Of a stretch of DNA of 64,000 nucleotides, positions 26,897 through 36,116 are shown one piece after another. The notes beneath the pieces are model-generated. The model was not told the origin of the DNA and ran no database searches. It was given only the letters and a program-made list of their open reading frames with translations. The stretch comes from Peribacillus asahii (GTDB lineage: Bacteria; Bacillota; Bacilli; Bacillales; DSM-1321): assembly GCF_004006295.1 (NCBI RefSeq), contig NZ_CP026095.1:1970001-2034000 (forward strand), in the 5' to 3' direction. Every line of letters begins with the position of its first letter. The stretch's first letter is position 1. The translations under genes were made by a program, and so were the position numbers.

Positions 26897-28048
26897 ATGC
26901 GCGAAGTGGTCATTGTTGAAGGAGTACGTACACCAGTTGGAAGAAGAAATGGGGTTTTTAGAGATATTCGTCCAGATGATTTAGCTGCAGAAGTGTTGAA
27001 GAAGTTAGTGGAGAAGACAGGCATTGATGCAGCGATAATCGATGATGTCATTCTCGGTTGTGTCTCACAAGCAGGAGAGCAAGCGGGTGATATTGCGCGC
27101 GTTGCTTCGTTAATTGCGGGATATCCGATTGAAGTTCCAGGTGTAACGCTGGACCGCCAATGTGGATCTAGTCAACAAGCTGTTCACTTTGCCGCTCAAG
27201 CGATTCTTGCCGGCGATATGGATGTAATAGTTGCAGGCGGAGTAGAAAATATGTCGCGCGTACCAATCGGTTCGAACTACCAAGGTACTAAAACAAGTCA
27301 AAAATATTTAGACAAGTATGAAGTGATTCATCAAGGGCTTTCTGCGGAGCGGATTGCTGAGAAATGGGGAATCACTCGTGAAGAATGTGACCAATTATCT
27401 GTAGAAAGTCATGAGCGCGCTCTTCGTGCACAACGTGAAGGATATTTTGAACGAGAAATCATCCCGATTGTTGGAAGTGATAAAGAAGGAAATCTAACCG
27501 AAGTGAGGGAAGATTCCGGTCCACGACCAGGAACGACGCTTGAAGTGTTAGCCGGGTTAAAAACGGTGTTTAAAGAAGATGGTGTTATTCATGCGGGAAA
27601 TTCAAGCCAAATTAGTGATGGTGCAGCTGCGTTACTTTTAATGGAACGAAAGAAAGCAGAGGAGCTTGGCCTAAAGCCTCGTTTTAAAGTACACACTCGC
27701 GTTGTTGTTGGTTCAGATCCAACCCTGATGTTAACGGGTCCGATTCCAGCAACTCAGAAAGTATTAGAGAAATCAGGACTTTCCATAGACGATATCGATG
27801 TGTTTGAAGTGAATGAAGCATTTGCGCCCGTTGTGTTAGCTTGGTTAAAAGAAACAGGAGCTGATCCGAAAAAAGTGAATCCAAATGGTGGGGCGATTGC
27901 GCTCGGTCATCCGCTTGGAGGCAGCGGTGCTCGTTTAATGGTGACGCTTATGCATGAACTAGAACGTACAGGTGGAAGATATGGGCTGCAAACAATGTGT
28001 GAAGGCCACGGTATGGCAAATGCAACGATTATTGAAAGACTAGATTGA
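26897..28048 (+). CDS. Acetyl-CoA acyltransferase (thiolase)
   Basis: 383 residues. Thiolase marks: active-site Cys in LDRQCGSSQQAVHFAAQ near 90, NEAFAPVVLAW, and GGAIALGHPLGGSGAR with the His, then CEGHGMANA with the second Cys. It carries out the last step of beta-oxidation, cutting 3-ketoacyl-CoA with CoA. GAGGGGGAAGTAGG precedes the ATG; 21 bases separate it from the acyl-CoA dehydrogenase gene. Confidence 0.92.
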   Translation: MREVVIVEGVRTPVGRRNGVFRDIRPDDLAAEVLKKLVEKTGIDAAIIDDVILGCVSQAGEQAGDIARVASLIAGYPIEVPGVTLDRQCGSSQQAVHFAAQAILAGDMDVIVAGGVENMSRVPIGSNYQGTKTSQKYLDKYEVIHQGLSAERIAEKWGITREECDQLSVESHERALRAQREGYFEREIIPIVGSDKEGNLTEVREDSGPRPGTTLEVLAGLKTVFKEDGVIHAGNSSQISDGAAALLLMERKKAEELGLKPRFKVHTRVVVGSDPTLMLTGPIPATQKVLEKSGLSIDDIDVFEVNEAFAPVVLAWLKETGADPKKVNPNGGAIALGHPLGGSGARLMVTLMHELERTGGRYGLQTMCEGHGMANATIIERLD

Positions 28049-28081
28049 TCATTTATTTATATTGAAGGAGGGAAAAAGGAT

Positions 28082-29641
28082 ATGTCCAAAACGATTAGCG
28101 AGATTTTCGAAAAGACAGTAAACACATTCCCTAACAAAGAAGCACTATACGATGTCAGAAGAAATAGACGCTTCACCTTCAAAGAATGGAACAATCAAGT
28201 AGATGCCTTGGCCAGAGCTTTAAAGAAGGAAGGAGTTAAAAAGGGAGATCGGGTGTCAACGTATCTTTATAATAATGAAGAGTTAGCAACCGCTTTCTTT
28301 GCTTGTGCTAAAATTGGAGCGGTATTTAATCCAATTAATTTTCGTCTAATGGCTGAGGAAGTTGCTTGCATTCTACAAGATGCCGAGCCAAAAGTAGTCT
28401 TATTTGAACAATCGTTAGAATCGGTTGTTTCTGCATTAGAAGAGCGTTTTCCAACAATAGCATTTTGGTATATTGACGAAGATACTCCATCTTATGCAGC
28501 CAATTATCATGAAAAATTATCATCAGCCCCTAATCTAGTGCTAGATGAAACAGTAACAGAAGACGATTGGTATGCGATTATGTATACGAGTGGAACGACC
28601 GGAAGGTCAAAAGGAGTTGTTCATCTTCATAAAGAGATGGTTATCCAAAGCGATATTTTATCAAAGGCACAAAAGTTAGACAGTGATGATGTAGGCTTAA
28701 TTACAGCTCCAATGTTTCATTGTGCTGAGCTGCATTGTGCTTTTTTGCCGAGAATTCGGGCCGGCGCTAAAAATGTCATTTTACATCAATTTAAGCCAAA
28801 CACGGTATTAGAACTGGTTGAAAAAGAAAAAATTTCAAAGCTTTTTGCCGCTCCAACGATGTGGAATATGCTGCTGCAGGAAGAGTTATCAAAGTATGAT
28901 TTACGCAGCTTAAAAATAGGTTTATATGGTGCAGCTCCGATGGCACCAACGCTTGTACTCGCTTGCCAAGAAAAGTTAGGTATCCAGCTTGTTCAAGCAT
29001 ATGGAATGACCGAAATGGGACCGGCCATTACATTGCTGCTCGAAGATGACCAAGTAAGAAAGGCGGGGGCAGCAGGTCAAGTCTGTTCTGAGCATGAACT
29101 GATTATTGTGCGTCCAAATGAAGATGGTCCTTCGGATCCTGATGACCGACTCCCTCCAGGAGAAACCGGCGAAATTCTAGTGAAGGGTCCTTGTATGATG
29201 AAGGCATATTTTCAACGAGAAGAAGCAACCGAAAAAGCGCTTTATAAAGGGTGGTATCATTCCGGTGATATTGGCTATTTAGATGAAGAAGGTTTCTTAT
29301 ATGTCAAAGACCGCGTGGACGATATGATTATTTCAGGCGGCGAAAATGTTTATCCGCGTGAAGTAGAAGATACACTATATGAACATAGCGATGTCCTTGA
29401 TTGTGCGGTCATTGGACTACCTGATGAGCACTATGGAGAAACGGTTGTGGCCTTTGTTGTGGCTAAAAATTCATCTTTAACCGATAGTGAATTAGAAAAT
29501 TGGTGTAAAAATAGCGATACGTTAGCTAATTATAAGCGACCACGCAAATATATTTTCTGTAATGCTCTACCGCGTAATGCGAGTGGGAAAATTCAAAAGT
29601 TTGTGTTGCGGAAGCAATTAGATGAACTGTTTGCTGAATAA
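28082..29641 (+). CDS. Fatty acyl-CoA synthetase (AMP-forming)
   Basis: 519 residues of the ANL superfamily. P-loop YTSGTTGRSKGVVH near 163, QAYGMTEMGP near 305, SGDIGYLDEEGFLYVKDR near 395 and the C-terminal lysine in NASGKIQKF. It activates a fatty or related acid with ATP and CoA and so feeds the three genes upstream. GGAGGG precedes the ATG. The chain length used is not readable from sequence. Confidence 0.92.
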   Translation: MSKTISEIFEKTVNTFPNKEALYDVRRNRRFTFKEWNNQVDALARALKKEGVKKGDRVSTYLYNNEELATAFFACAKIGAVFNPINFRLMAEEVACILQDAEPKVVLFEQSLESVVSALEERFPTIAFWYIDEDTPSYAANYHEKLSSAPNLVLDETVTEDDWYAIMYTSGTTGRSKGVVHLHKEMVIQSDILSKAQKLDSDDVGLITAPMFHCAELHCAFLPRIRAGAKNVILHQFKPNTVLELVEKEKISKLFAAPTMWNMLLQEELSKYDLRSLKIGLYGAAPMAPTLVLACQEKLGIQLVQAYGMTEMGPAITLLLEDDQVRKAGAAGQVCSEHELIIVRPNEDGPSDPDDRLPPGETGEILVKGPCMMKAYFQREEATEKALYKGWYHSGDIGYLDEEGFLYVKDRVDDMIISGGENVYPREVEDTLYEHSDVLDCAVIGLPDEHYGETVVAFVVAKNSSLTDSELENWCKNSDTLANYKRPRKYIFCNALPRNASGKIQKFVLRKQLDELFAE

Positions 29642-29660
29642 AATCATAATTAGTTAACTA

Positions 29661-29715
29661 GACGAGGGGGGCTCAATAGGTCGTTACATAACGACGTTTT
29701 TGAGTCGCTCTTGTC
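29661..29715 (+). terminator. Nested long hairpin after the acyl-CoA synthetase gene
   Basis: The outer arms GACGAG...GGCTCAA and TTGAGTCGCTC-TTGTC pair with several G-T wobbles around an inner GTCGTT-ACAT-AACGAC hairpin followed by GTTTTTG. It probably terminates the beta-oxidation operon; the long outer stem is unusual. Confidence 0.55.
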
Positions 29716-29832
29716 TCTGCTTTCCATCCGATTTAACGGGAGCGTTTTGCAGAAAACCAATTAGTAATCGAAGATGCGATTTACTAAGCGTTGACTATAG
29801 GTTCATAAAGGTAAAAGGGAGGGGCACATAAT

Positions 29833-31485
29833 TTGAAGAGATTATCAGGGGGAGAAGCAGTCGTTCGCGTGATGGTAAAAGAGGGGACAAAGAAAGCTTT
29901 TTGTGTTCCTGGAGAGAGCTATTTAGGTGTAATCAACGCATTATATGATCATTCTGATATTCAACTTATTGCTGCACGTCATGAAGGAGGAGCATCCTTT
30001 ATGGCTGAGGCATATGCCAAAACGTCAGGTGATGTAGGCGTTTGTATGGCTACAAGAGGACCGGGAGCTTCCAACTTGGCTATTGGACTCCATACAGCGA
30101 TGCAGGACTCTACGCCTTTAGTTGCCCTGATTGGTCAAGTTGAACGTCCTTTTAAAGAGAAAGAGGCATTTCAGGAAGTGAATTTTTCAGGGATGTTTAG
30201 CCATTTATGTAAGTGGGCTGTAGAAATTGATCGAGTCGAGCGAATTCCAGAGCTATTACACCGTGCTTTTCATATTGCTCGTTCAGGGCGGCCAGGGCCT
30301 GTTGTCGTTTCTTTACCTCACGATATGTTGGAGGATACAACTGAATTCGTCGAACAAAAACCTTATTATGTAGGAGCACCAAGTCCAGATGAGAAGTCTG
30401 TTGACGAAGCACTCAAAGAAATCGCACAAGCAAAGCGACCGGTGCTTATTGCTGGTGGCGGGGTTACAAGCTCGAAATCTACTTCATTGTTAATAAAGTT
30501 TGCTGAAGCGATGCATATTCCGGTTGTAACAGCTTTTAGACGCTTTTCTGCTTTTCCTAATACTCATCCATGCTACGCTGGTTGGCTTGGATTCGGTACT
30601 CCTTCAAGCTTATTGAACTATATAAAAAATGCCGATTTAGTGATTGCGCTTGGAACGCGCTTCTCTCAAGTAACAACACAGGATTATAGCTTGTTGGCAG
30701 ATGATGCAAGACTTATTCATATTGATATTTCTCCTGATACAATCGGAAAAGTATATGCTCCAACGCTCCCGATTGTAACGGATGTGAAGCAATTTTTAAT
30801 AAAAGCACTTGAAAGAATTCCGGACATGAGCGATGTGGAAAGAAAAAAACTGATAACAGAACTTCATAAACGATACAGGGAGTTTTCTTCTATAAAAGCT
30901 GATTATTCCCTAGATTATGTAGACTTGGATGGCATGATGTACGATTTGGTTAATAAACTTCCGAAGGATGCTATTATAACAAGTGATGCCGGGAACTTTT
31001 TTGGCTGGCTATCTCGTTATTATCGCTTTGAACAGGAGAATTCTTATATAGGGCCTACATCCGGAGCGATGGGATATGGTCTGCCTGCTGCAATCGGTGC
31101 TAAAGTAGCGCGACCAGAAAAAACAGTTGTTTCTTTCTCCGGAGATGGGGGCTTTATGATGACAATGCAAGAACTTGAAACAGCTGTTCGAGAGAAGATT
31201 CCGGTCATTTCAATCGTTGTAAACAATAACATGTACGGAACCATTCGTGCCCATCAAGAGAAGCATTTTCCTAATCGTGTAATTGCTACAGAATTAACGA
31301 ATCCTAATTTTGCTGAATTAGCGAGATTATTTGGGGCACATGGGGAACGAGTGGGGAAAAATGAGGATTTCATACCTGCATTGGAAAGAGCGCTGTTTAG
31401 TGGTAGTCCTGCTGTAATTGAAGTAATGACAAATCCTGCAATTCTATCAGTGAGTCAGCCAAAGGAAATAGCTGAAAGATTATAA
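29833..31485 (+). CDS. Thiamine diphosphate-dependent enzyme, acetolactate synthase-like
   Basis: 550 residues. N-terminal PYR domain with the catalytic Glu in AARHEGGASFMAEAYAK, a central domain (ALGTRFSQVTT), and a C-terminal PP domain with the metal/ThDP motif GDGGFMMTMQELE...NNNMYGT. It is like acetolactate synthase large subunits but has no small-subunit gene next to it and departs from IlvB, so it may be a carboligase or decarboxylase of a 2-oxo acid. Start is TTG at 29833 behind AAAAGGGAGGGG. A terminator follows. Confidence 0.85.
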   Translation: MKRLSGGEAVVRVMVKEGTKKAFCVPGESYLGVINALYDHSDIQLIAARHEGGASFMAEAYAKTSGDVGVCMATRGPGASNLAIGLHTAMQDSTPLVALIGQVERPFKEKEAFQEVNFSGMFSHLCKWAVEIDRVERIPELLHRAFHIARSGRPGPVVVSLPHDMLEDTTEFVEQKPYYVGAPSPDEKSVDEALKEIAQAKRPVLIAGGGVTSSKSTSLLIKFAEAMHIPVVTAFRRFSAFPNTHPCYAGWLGFGTPSSLLNYIKNADLVIALGTRFSQVTTQDYSLLADDARLIHIDISPDTIGKVYAPTLPIVTDVKQFLIKALERIPDMSDVERKKLITELHKRYREFSSIKADYSLDYVDLDGMMYDLVNKLPKDAIITSDAGNFFGWLSRYYRFEQENSYIGPTSGAMGYGLPAAIGAKVARPEKTVVSFSGDGGFMMTMQELETAVREKIPVISIVVNNNMYGTIRAHQEKHFPNRVIATELTNPNFAELARLFGAHGERVGKNEDFIPALERALFSGSPAVIEVMTNPAILSVSQPKEIAERL

Positions 31486-31504
31486 ATGATTATGGCTTGA
31501 TTTT

Positions 31505-31539
31505 AAAACGAGCAGACTTTTACTAAGTTTGCTCGTTTT
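31505..31539. terminator. Bidirectional terminator
   Basis: AAAACGAGCA pairs with TGCTCGTTTT, with ACTT/AAGT further in; T runs are part of the stem on both strands. Confidence 0.8.
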
Positions 31540-31702
31540 AGTTAGGCTGTGTTAAAGCTTGGCTACTAGGAGGACTATGAATCATTCTATCATTTTTAAA
31601 TGTTTTCAATGAAGAATAGTGAGAGAAGATAAGTGAGCTGAAAATGGTAAATAGTACTATGATATAATGGATATATTCTACAAATATAGAAGGTGAAAAA
31701 TA

Positions 31703-32584
31703 ATGAAGTTTATAACAGCTCGAAAAAATGGACAAGCTTTTGTAGGTGTTTTAGATGCTTCAGAAGCATTGGTGTTACCATTGACAAAGAAAGAAAATGG
31801 ATTTGCTTTTCCTCAAAGCATGATTGAATGTATTGAATTAGGAGATGAATTTGTCAAGCAAGCAGAGAGAGTATTACAACAAGCGAGTCAATCTGATTTT
31901 CTTGAGCTTGATGCAGTTGAGCTGTTAGCTCCCATCCCTCGTCCTCGAAAAAACATCTTTTGTGTCGGAAAAAATTATCGAGAACATGTAATTGAAATGG
32001 GAAGTAAGGATGATATTCCTGAACATGTGATGGTGTTTACAAAAGCGCCAACTACTGTAATTGCTTCTGGAGCACCGATTTTATCTCATCAAGAAGTAAC
32101 CGAACAGCTTGATTACGAAGGAGAGCTAGCCGTTATTATTGGCAAAGAAGGGAAAGCGATTACGAAAGAAGAAGCGTTAGATTATATATTTGGTTATACA
32201 ATCTTAAATGATGTCACAGCGCGAGATTTGCAGTCGCGTCATAAACAATTTTTTATCGGAAAAAGTTTGGATACTACTTGCCCTTTAGGTCCATGCATTG
32301 TTCACAAATCAGTCATTACAGATCCGAGTGCTTTGCAGATTGAAACAAAAGTAAATGGAGAAGTTCGGCAATCTTCGGAAAAAGAAAAAATGATTTTTTC
32401 GATTTCTGAGATTATTTCTGTGCTATCACAAGGAATGACCCTTGAACCGGGAGATATTATCGCAACAGGCACACCATCAGGGGTAGGAAAAGGATTCAAT
32501 CCACCGCGCTTTTTACGAGCCGGCGATGAAATTGAAATTACCATTGATCAAATTGGTGTCTTAAAGAACACGGTTAGCAATTAA
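31703..32584 (+). CDS. Fumarylacetoacetate hydrolase-family protein
   Basis: 293 residues. An N-terminal small domain is followed by the FAH fold: NIFCVGKNYREHVIEM near 87, metal ligands in DYEGELAVIIGKEG and the ILNDVTARDLQSRHKQFFIGKS segment. Such enzymes act on 2-oxo acids as decarboxylases, isomerases or hydratases; B. subtilis YisK is a relative. AGAAGGTG precedes the ATG. It is separated from the ThDP enzyme gene by a terminator and its own promoter region. Confidence 0.85.
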   Translation: MKFITARKNGQAFVGVLDASEALVLPLTKKENGFAFPQSMIECIELGDEFVKQAERVLQQASQSDFLELDAVELLAPIPRPRKNIFCVGKNYREHVIEMGSKDDIPEHVMVFTKAPTTVIASGAPILSHQEVTEQLDYEGELAVIIGKEGKAITKEEALDYIFGYTILNDVTARDLQSRHKQFFIGKSLDTTCPLGPCIVHKSVITDPSALQIETKVNGEVRQSSEKEKMIFSISEIISVLSQGMTLEPGDIIATGTPSGVGKGFNPPRFLRAGDEIEITIDQIGVLKNTVSN

Positions 32585-32605
32585 GAGTATATACATAAGA
32601 GAAAA

Positions 32606-32635
32606 GAGGGGAGCCTTGAGGGCCTCCTTTTTTTA
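32606..32635 (+). terminator. Terminator after the FAH-family gene
   Basis: GGGGAGCC-TTGA-GGGCCTCC forms an imperfect hairpin followed by seven T. Confidence 0.65.
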
Positions 32636-32707
32636 CATACGATTCATTTATGAGTAATATTACTGAAATCGTCTAAGACTAGGAAGTAAAAAAGGATAAT
32701 GAGATAG

Positions 32708-34258
32708 ATGAATAAGGTCATAACTCCAATTATTGTACGTTCACTCCTTTATATCACCATCTTTCTATTTATATCCGTACCTTCTAGTACTTTTGCTCAA
32801 TCAACTAACCAAAATGAACTTCCTTTAGGCATTTCTGGACTTCCTGAAACTCGCTTTGTTCAACAACTAACATCAGGAGTCACTTATACTTCTATAAAAA
32901 GAGGGATACCGTCATTTGAAGAGTACTATTCCGTAGATATGGGATTTTTTTCAGATTTAAAAAAAGCAAAAGTAACGAAACAAACGTTAAAAAAATACGG
33001 GTTCGATTCGTTTATACTGCCGATTTATAACGAACGATATAATGATTTATATAAAGATGTGCTAGGCTATGTCATTAAATCGGGGAAATTTAAGACACAA
33101 TCCGAAGCTATTCAGTGTAAAAAAGAATTAGTTGAAAAGGGATTTTCAAACGTAAAAGTCTCATATAGTGGATGGGAAAGAAGAAATATAACAGGCCCCT
33201 GGTCTATCCATATTATTGAAATCGGCCGAAACCTTATCCATCACATGACTGCATCTTTAGCATTAAACACAGTACAAGGTAGAGAAACAGTCTCAAGTAT
33301 CGCTAAGCGGATGAATTCACTTGTAACCATTAACGGTGGATATTTCATTATGCACAAACATGCTGGAACTCCTGGAGATTTAATAGGTATTTCTGTTGTT
33401 GGTGGAGAGCTAAATAGTGAAGCCATTAATAACCGTTCTGCCTTTGTACTAGGCGGAAAATATACAGCCATTGCCCCAGTGTCTACTTCTTTATACATTC
33501 AATCTTCAAAAGGTGCTGTAAGAACTATAGATGGTCTGAATCGTATGATTGGAAAAATAAGAGGGTGCGGAGGGCGTTTTGATCAACAACTTAGGCATAA
33601 TATTACTTGTACCAATCATAATGAATTAGTTCAGTATCGGCCTATTTATGGAACGAGAACCCCTGCTGGTAAAGGAACAGAAGTAGTATTAGACAGCAAA
33701 GGGACGGTTATTAAAATAAGAAATTCTCGTGGACAGGCTATTCCCGCTAAAGGGTCTATTATTGCTGGAATAGGCGAAGCAGCAGAGTGGTTAAAGAAGC
33801 ACGCTGTAATTGGGGAAAAACTTATGATTTCAACAAAAGTGATGAGTAATCAAATTCCGATTTCCCTTACTAAAGAAACCCACATTGTAAATGGGGGTCC
33901 GCTTTTATTGAAAAATCAGCAGTATATGATTACAGCCAAAAAAGAAGGATTTGCGCATAGTGATAAGTTTTTTTATAAATTTGGTATTAAGCGAAATCCA
34001 CGTACGTTAGTGGGCATTAAACCGAATGGGAATATCCTGCTTGTTGTAGTAGACGGTCGAAATGAGCAAGTTAGTGTAGGACTTAGTTTTGGAGAAAGTG
34101 CGATGTTAATGAAAGCATTAGGCGCACAAGATGCTCTAAATTTAGATGGCGGAGGTTCTACAACGATGGCGATTAACGGAAAAGTAGTAAACCATCCATC
34201 CGATGCAGCAGGAGAGAGGGCTGTTGGCGATGCGCTTTCGTTGGTTGTGAGTGAGTAA
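32708..34258 (+). CDS. Secreted phosphodiester glycosidase (NAGPA domain) with SPOR-like repeat
   Basis: 516 residues. A signal peptide (SLLYITIFLFISVPSSTFAQ) lies at the start. Residues ~70-150 look like a SPOR-type peptidoglycan-binding domain (YVIKSGKFKTQSEAIQCKKE, then GFSNVKV). From about 175 on runs the NAGPA domain: LVTINGGYF, GTPGDLIGISV, NPRTLVGIKPNGNILLVVVD and ALNLDGGGSTTMAINGK. The family removes GlcNAc-phosphodiester caps; in Bacillus it may act on cell-wall polymers. It is transcribed alone, next to an envelope glycosylation module. Confidence 0.85.
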   Translation: MNKVITPIIVRSLLYITIFLFISVPSSTFAQSTNQNELPLGISGLPETRFVQQLTSGVTYTSIKRGIPSFEEYYSVDMGFFSDLKKAKVTKQTLKKYGFDSFILPIYNERYNDLYKDVLGYVIKSGKFKTQSEAIQCKKELVEKGFSNVKVSYSGWERRNITGPWSIHIIEIGRNLIHHMTASLALNTVQGRETVSSIAKRMNSLVTINGGYFIMHKHAGTPGDLIGISVVGGELNSEAINNRSAFVLGGKYTAIAPVSTSLYIQSSKGAVRTIDGLNRMIGKIRGCGGRFDQQLRHNITCTNHNELVQYRPIYGTRTPAGKGTEVVLDSKGTVIKIRNSRGQAIPAKGSIIAGIGEAAEWLKKHAVIGEKLMISTKVMSNQIPISLTKETHIVNGGPLLLKNQQYMITAKKEGFAHSDKFFYKFGIKRNPRTLVGIKPNGNILLVVVDGRNEQVSVGLSFGESAMLMKALGAQDALNLDGGGSTTMAINGKVVNHPSDAAGERAVGDALSLVVSE

Positions 34259-34789
34259 ATTAAATGATAAAGATCCGAATGAAACAATGTAAAGAGCTGT
34301 CACTAATGATACTGAGAATTAAATCAGGAGAAATTTTTCTTCTAACTGAACATATTTAAGAATAGAGTTACTGAAATCTTGAGAACAGTGGTTAGTACTT
34401 TTTAAGATTTAGCTATGTTAAATCATCTTGTTGATTAAACGATTTTTGGTGCCATATAACAAAACCATTTTTTTAGTAATGAAAAAATAATAAAAAAGGA
34501 AGTGTAAGATATGACACTAACAAACGAACAAGTAATGGATAACACCAAACAGTATAGTTAATGATAAAAGAGGGTTCCTTGAAGCATTTTAATTGATAAG
34601 AAAGCAAGTTCCTCAAATATTCACAAATGGGATTTTTAAAAATTCCCAAAGGAAAATTCTTGCTTTTAGGGGATTGTAAAATAGGAGTAAGAGTTTCCAT
34701 AGTATAAATATCATGTTCAAACTATCCAAAGAAAAAATACTAATTTGTTCTTTGGTGTTACCAGAAAATCACTAAAAGAAGGTGCAATA
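34259..34789 (+). other. AT-rich intergenic stretch with a 16-codon mini-ORF
   Basis: No gene of normal size. A good ribosome site (AAAAAAGGAAGTG) stands before ATG 34511, but the frame ends after 16 codons (MTLTNEQVMDNTKQYS, stop at 34559-34561). This looks like the start of a lost gene or a leader peptide. CAAAACCATTTTTTTAG upstream has no clear role. Nothing else is seen. Confidence 0.4.
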
Positions 34790-35782
34790 ATGAATTTTCG
34801 CCTCATTTCAATTATCATTCCCTCTTTTAATGAAGCAAGTAATATCGAACTAATATATGAAGCTTTGGTTAAGGAATTTGTAGGGGTTAATTATGATTAT
34901 GAAATTCTTTTTATTAATGATGGAAGCACGGATGATACGTTACTTCGTATTAAAAAGCTGGTGTTAAGGACCCAAAAAGTAAAATATATTTCGTTCACAA
35001 GAAATTTTGGAAAAGAATTAGCACTTTTAGCAGGTTTTCAACATGTTAAAGGTGAAGCGGTGATTGTTATGGACGCAGATTTACAGCATCCTTGTGCGTT
35101 AATACACTCTTTTATTAACGGATTCGAAGAAGGGTATCACCAGGTAATTGCCCAACGTAATCGTAAAGGAGATAGTCGGTTTCGTTCGTTCATTTCATCT
35201 CTTTACTATTGCATCATTAATAAAGTCGTTGATGTGGAATTAAGAGATGGCTGTGGTGATTTTAGACTTTTAAGCCGCAAAGCTGTTGATGCGCTATTAA
35301 TGTTAAATGAAGGAAATCGTTTTTCGAAAGGGTTATTTTCTTGGATTGGTTTTAATCAAAAAATTATTTATTATGAAAATGTTCCACGACAAAACGGAAA
35401 GACAAAATGGTCGTTTACAAAATTATTGAATTATGGAATTGATGGGGTTGTATCTTTTAACAATAGACCGCTTAGAATCTGTTTTTATACAGGTGCCTTT
35501 ATTTTATTACTGTCTCTTGTTTATATTTTTATTAATTTATTTCTAATTATAAGAAATGGTATCGCTGAACCTGGGTACTTTACAACGATTTCCTCAATTC
35601 TTTTCCTAGGAGGTATTCAACTGCTTTGTCTTGGTGTCATTGGTGAATATATTGGAAGGATTTATTACGAAACTAAAAATCGCCCTCATTATCTAATAGA
35701 AGAAACAAATATAAAAAGTGGAGAATGTTATGAAGGTAATCGGCCGAGAGTTTATAAAATTCATCGTAGTGGGGATTATTAA
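34790..35782 (+). CDS. GT2 glycosyltransferase, polyprenyl-phosphate type (CsbB/GtrB-like)
   Basis: 330 residues from the ATG at 34790 (AAGAAGGTG before it); a frame 15 codons longer has no ribosome site. GT-A fold: SIIIPSFNEASNIELIYEAL, FINDGSTDDT, VIVMDADLQHP and RDGCGDFRLLSRKA, then two membrane segments near the end. Such enzymes load a sugar, often GlcNAc or glucose, onto undecaprenyl phosphate at the inner face of the membrane. The next gene overlaps by 53 bases. It is step 1 of a three-part glycosylation module. Confidence 0.9.
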   Translation: MNFRLISIIIPSFNEASNIELIYEALVKEFVGVNYDYEILFINDGSTDDTLLRIKKLVLRTQKVKYISFTRNFGKELALLAGFQHVKGEAVIVMDADLQHPCALIHSFINGFEEGYHQVIAQRNRKGDSRFRSFISSLYYCIINKVVDVELRDGCGDFRLLSRKAVDALLMLNEGNRFSKGLFSWIGFNQKIIYYENVPRQNGKTKWSFTKLLNYGIDGVVSFNNRPLRICFYTGAFILLLSLVYIFINLFLIIRNGIAEPGYFTTISSILFLGGIQLLCLGVIGEYIGRIYYETKNRPHYLIEETNIKSGECYEGNRPRVYKIHRSGDY

Positions 35783-36104
35783 TACTTTCAATTATTACAT
35801 TGTGTATTTATTTTTACACGCTATTTTAGAAACAGATTATATGATGGCTCATATAGTTGGTTTTATAACAAGTTTAGTGATTTCATTTTTTTTAAATTCT
35901 TATTTTACATTTAAAGTGAAACCAACGTTAGATAAGTTTTTGAAATTTCCATTAACGCAGCTCGTTAATATAGCACTATCTTCTTTGTTTTTGTACGTGT
36001 TTGTCAAGCATATCCGTATTAATAGTACGATTGCACCGGTTCTGTCCATCTTCATTACAGTTCCTCTCACTTTTGTTATAACGAGGAAAATACTGAAAAA
36101 GTAA
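35730..36104 (+). CDS. GtrA-family flippase-like membrane protein
   Basis: 124 residues, four membrane segments. The start MKVIGREFIKFIVVGIINT and FFLNSYFTFK are GtrA/GtcA marks. ATG at 35730 lies inside the glycosyltransferase gene, behind GTGGAGAATGTT. GtrA proteins are thought to flip the lipid-linked sugar to the outer face. The coupling with GT2 and YfhO-type genes supports this. Confidence 0.9.
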   Translation: MKVIGREFIKFIVVGIINTFNYYIVYLFLHAILETDYMMAHIVGFITSLVISFFLNSYFTFKVKPTLDKFLKFPLTQLVNIALSSLFLYVFVKHIRINSTIAPVLSIFITVPLTFVITRKILKK

Positions 36105-36116
36105 CGGGGATTTTAC

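Noticed and set aside
31538..31735. Minus-strand 65-codon frame
   Set aside because: It lies in the promoter region of the FAH-family gene and the neighbouring terminator, has no ribosome site and no family likeness.
32302..32544. Minus-strand 80-codon frame and similar frames opposite long genes
   Set aside because: They lie fully opposite well-supported genes, lack ribosome sites and have atypical composition; they are shadows.
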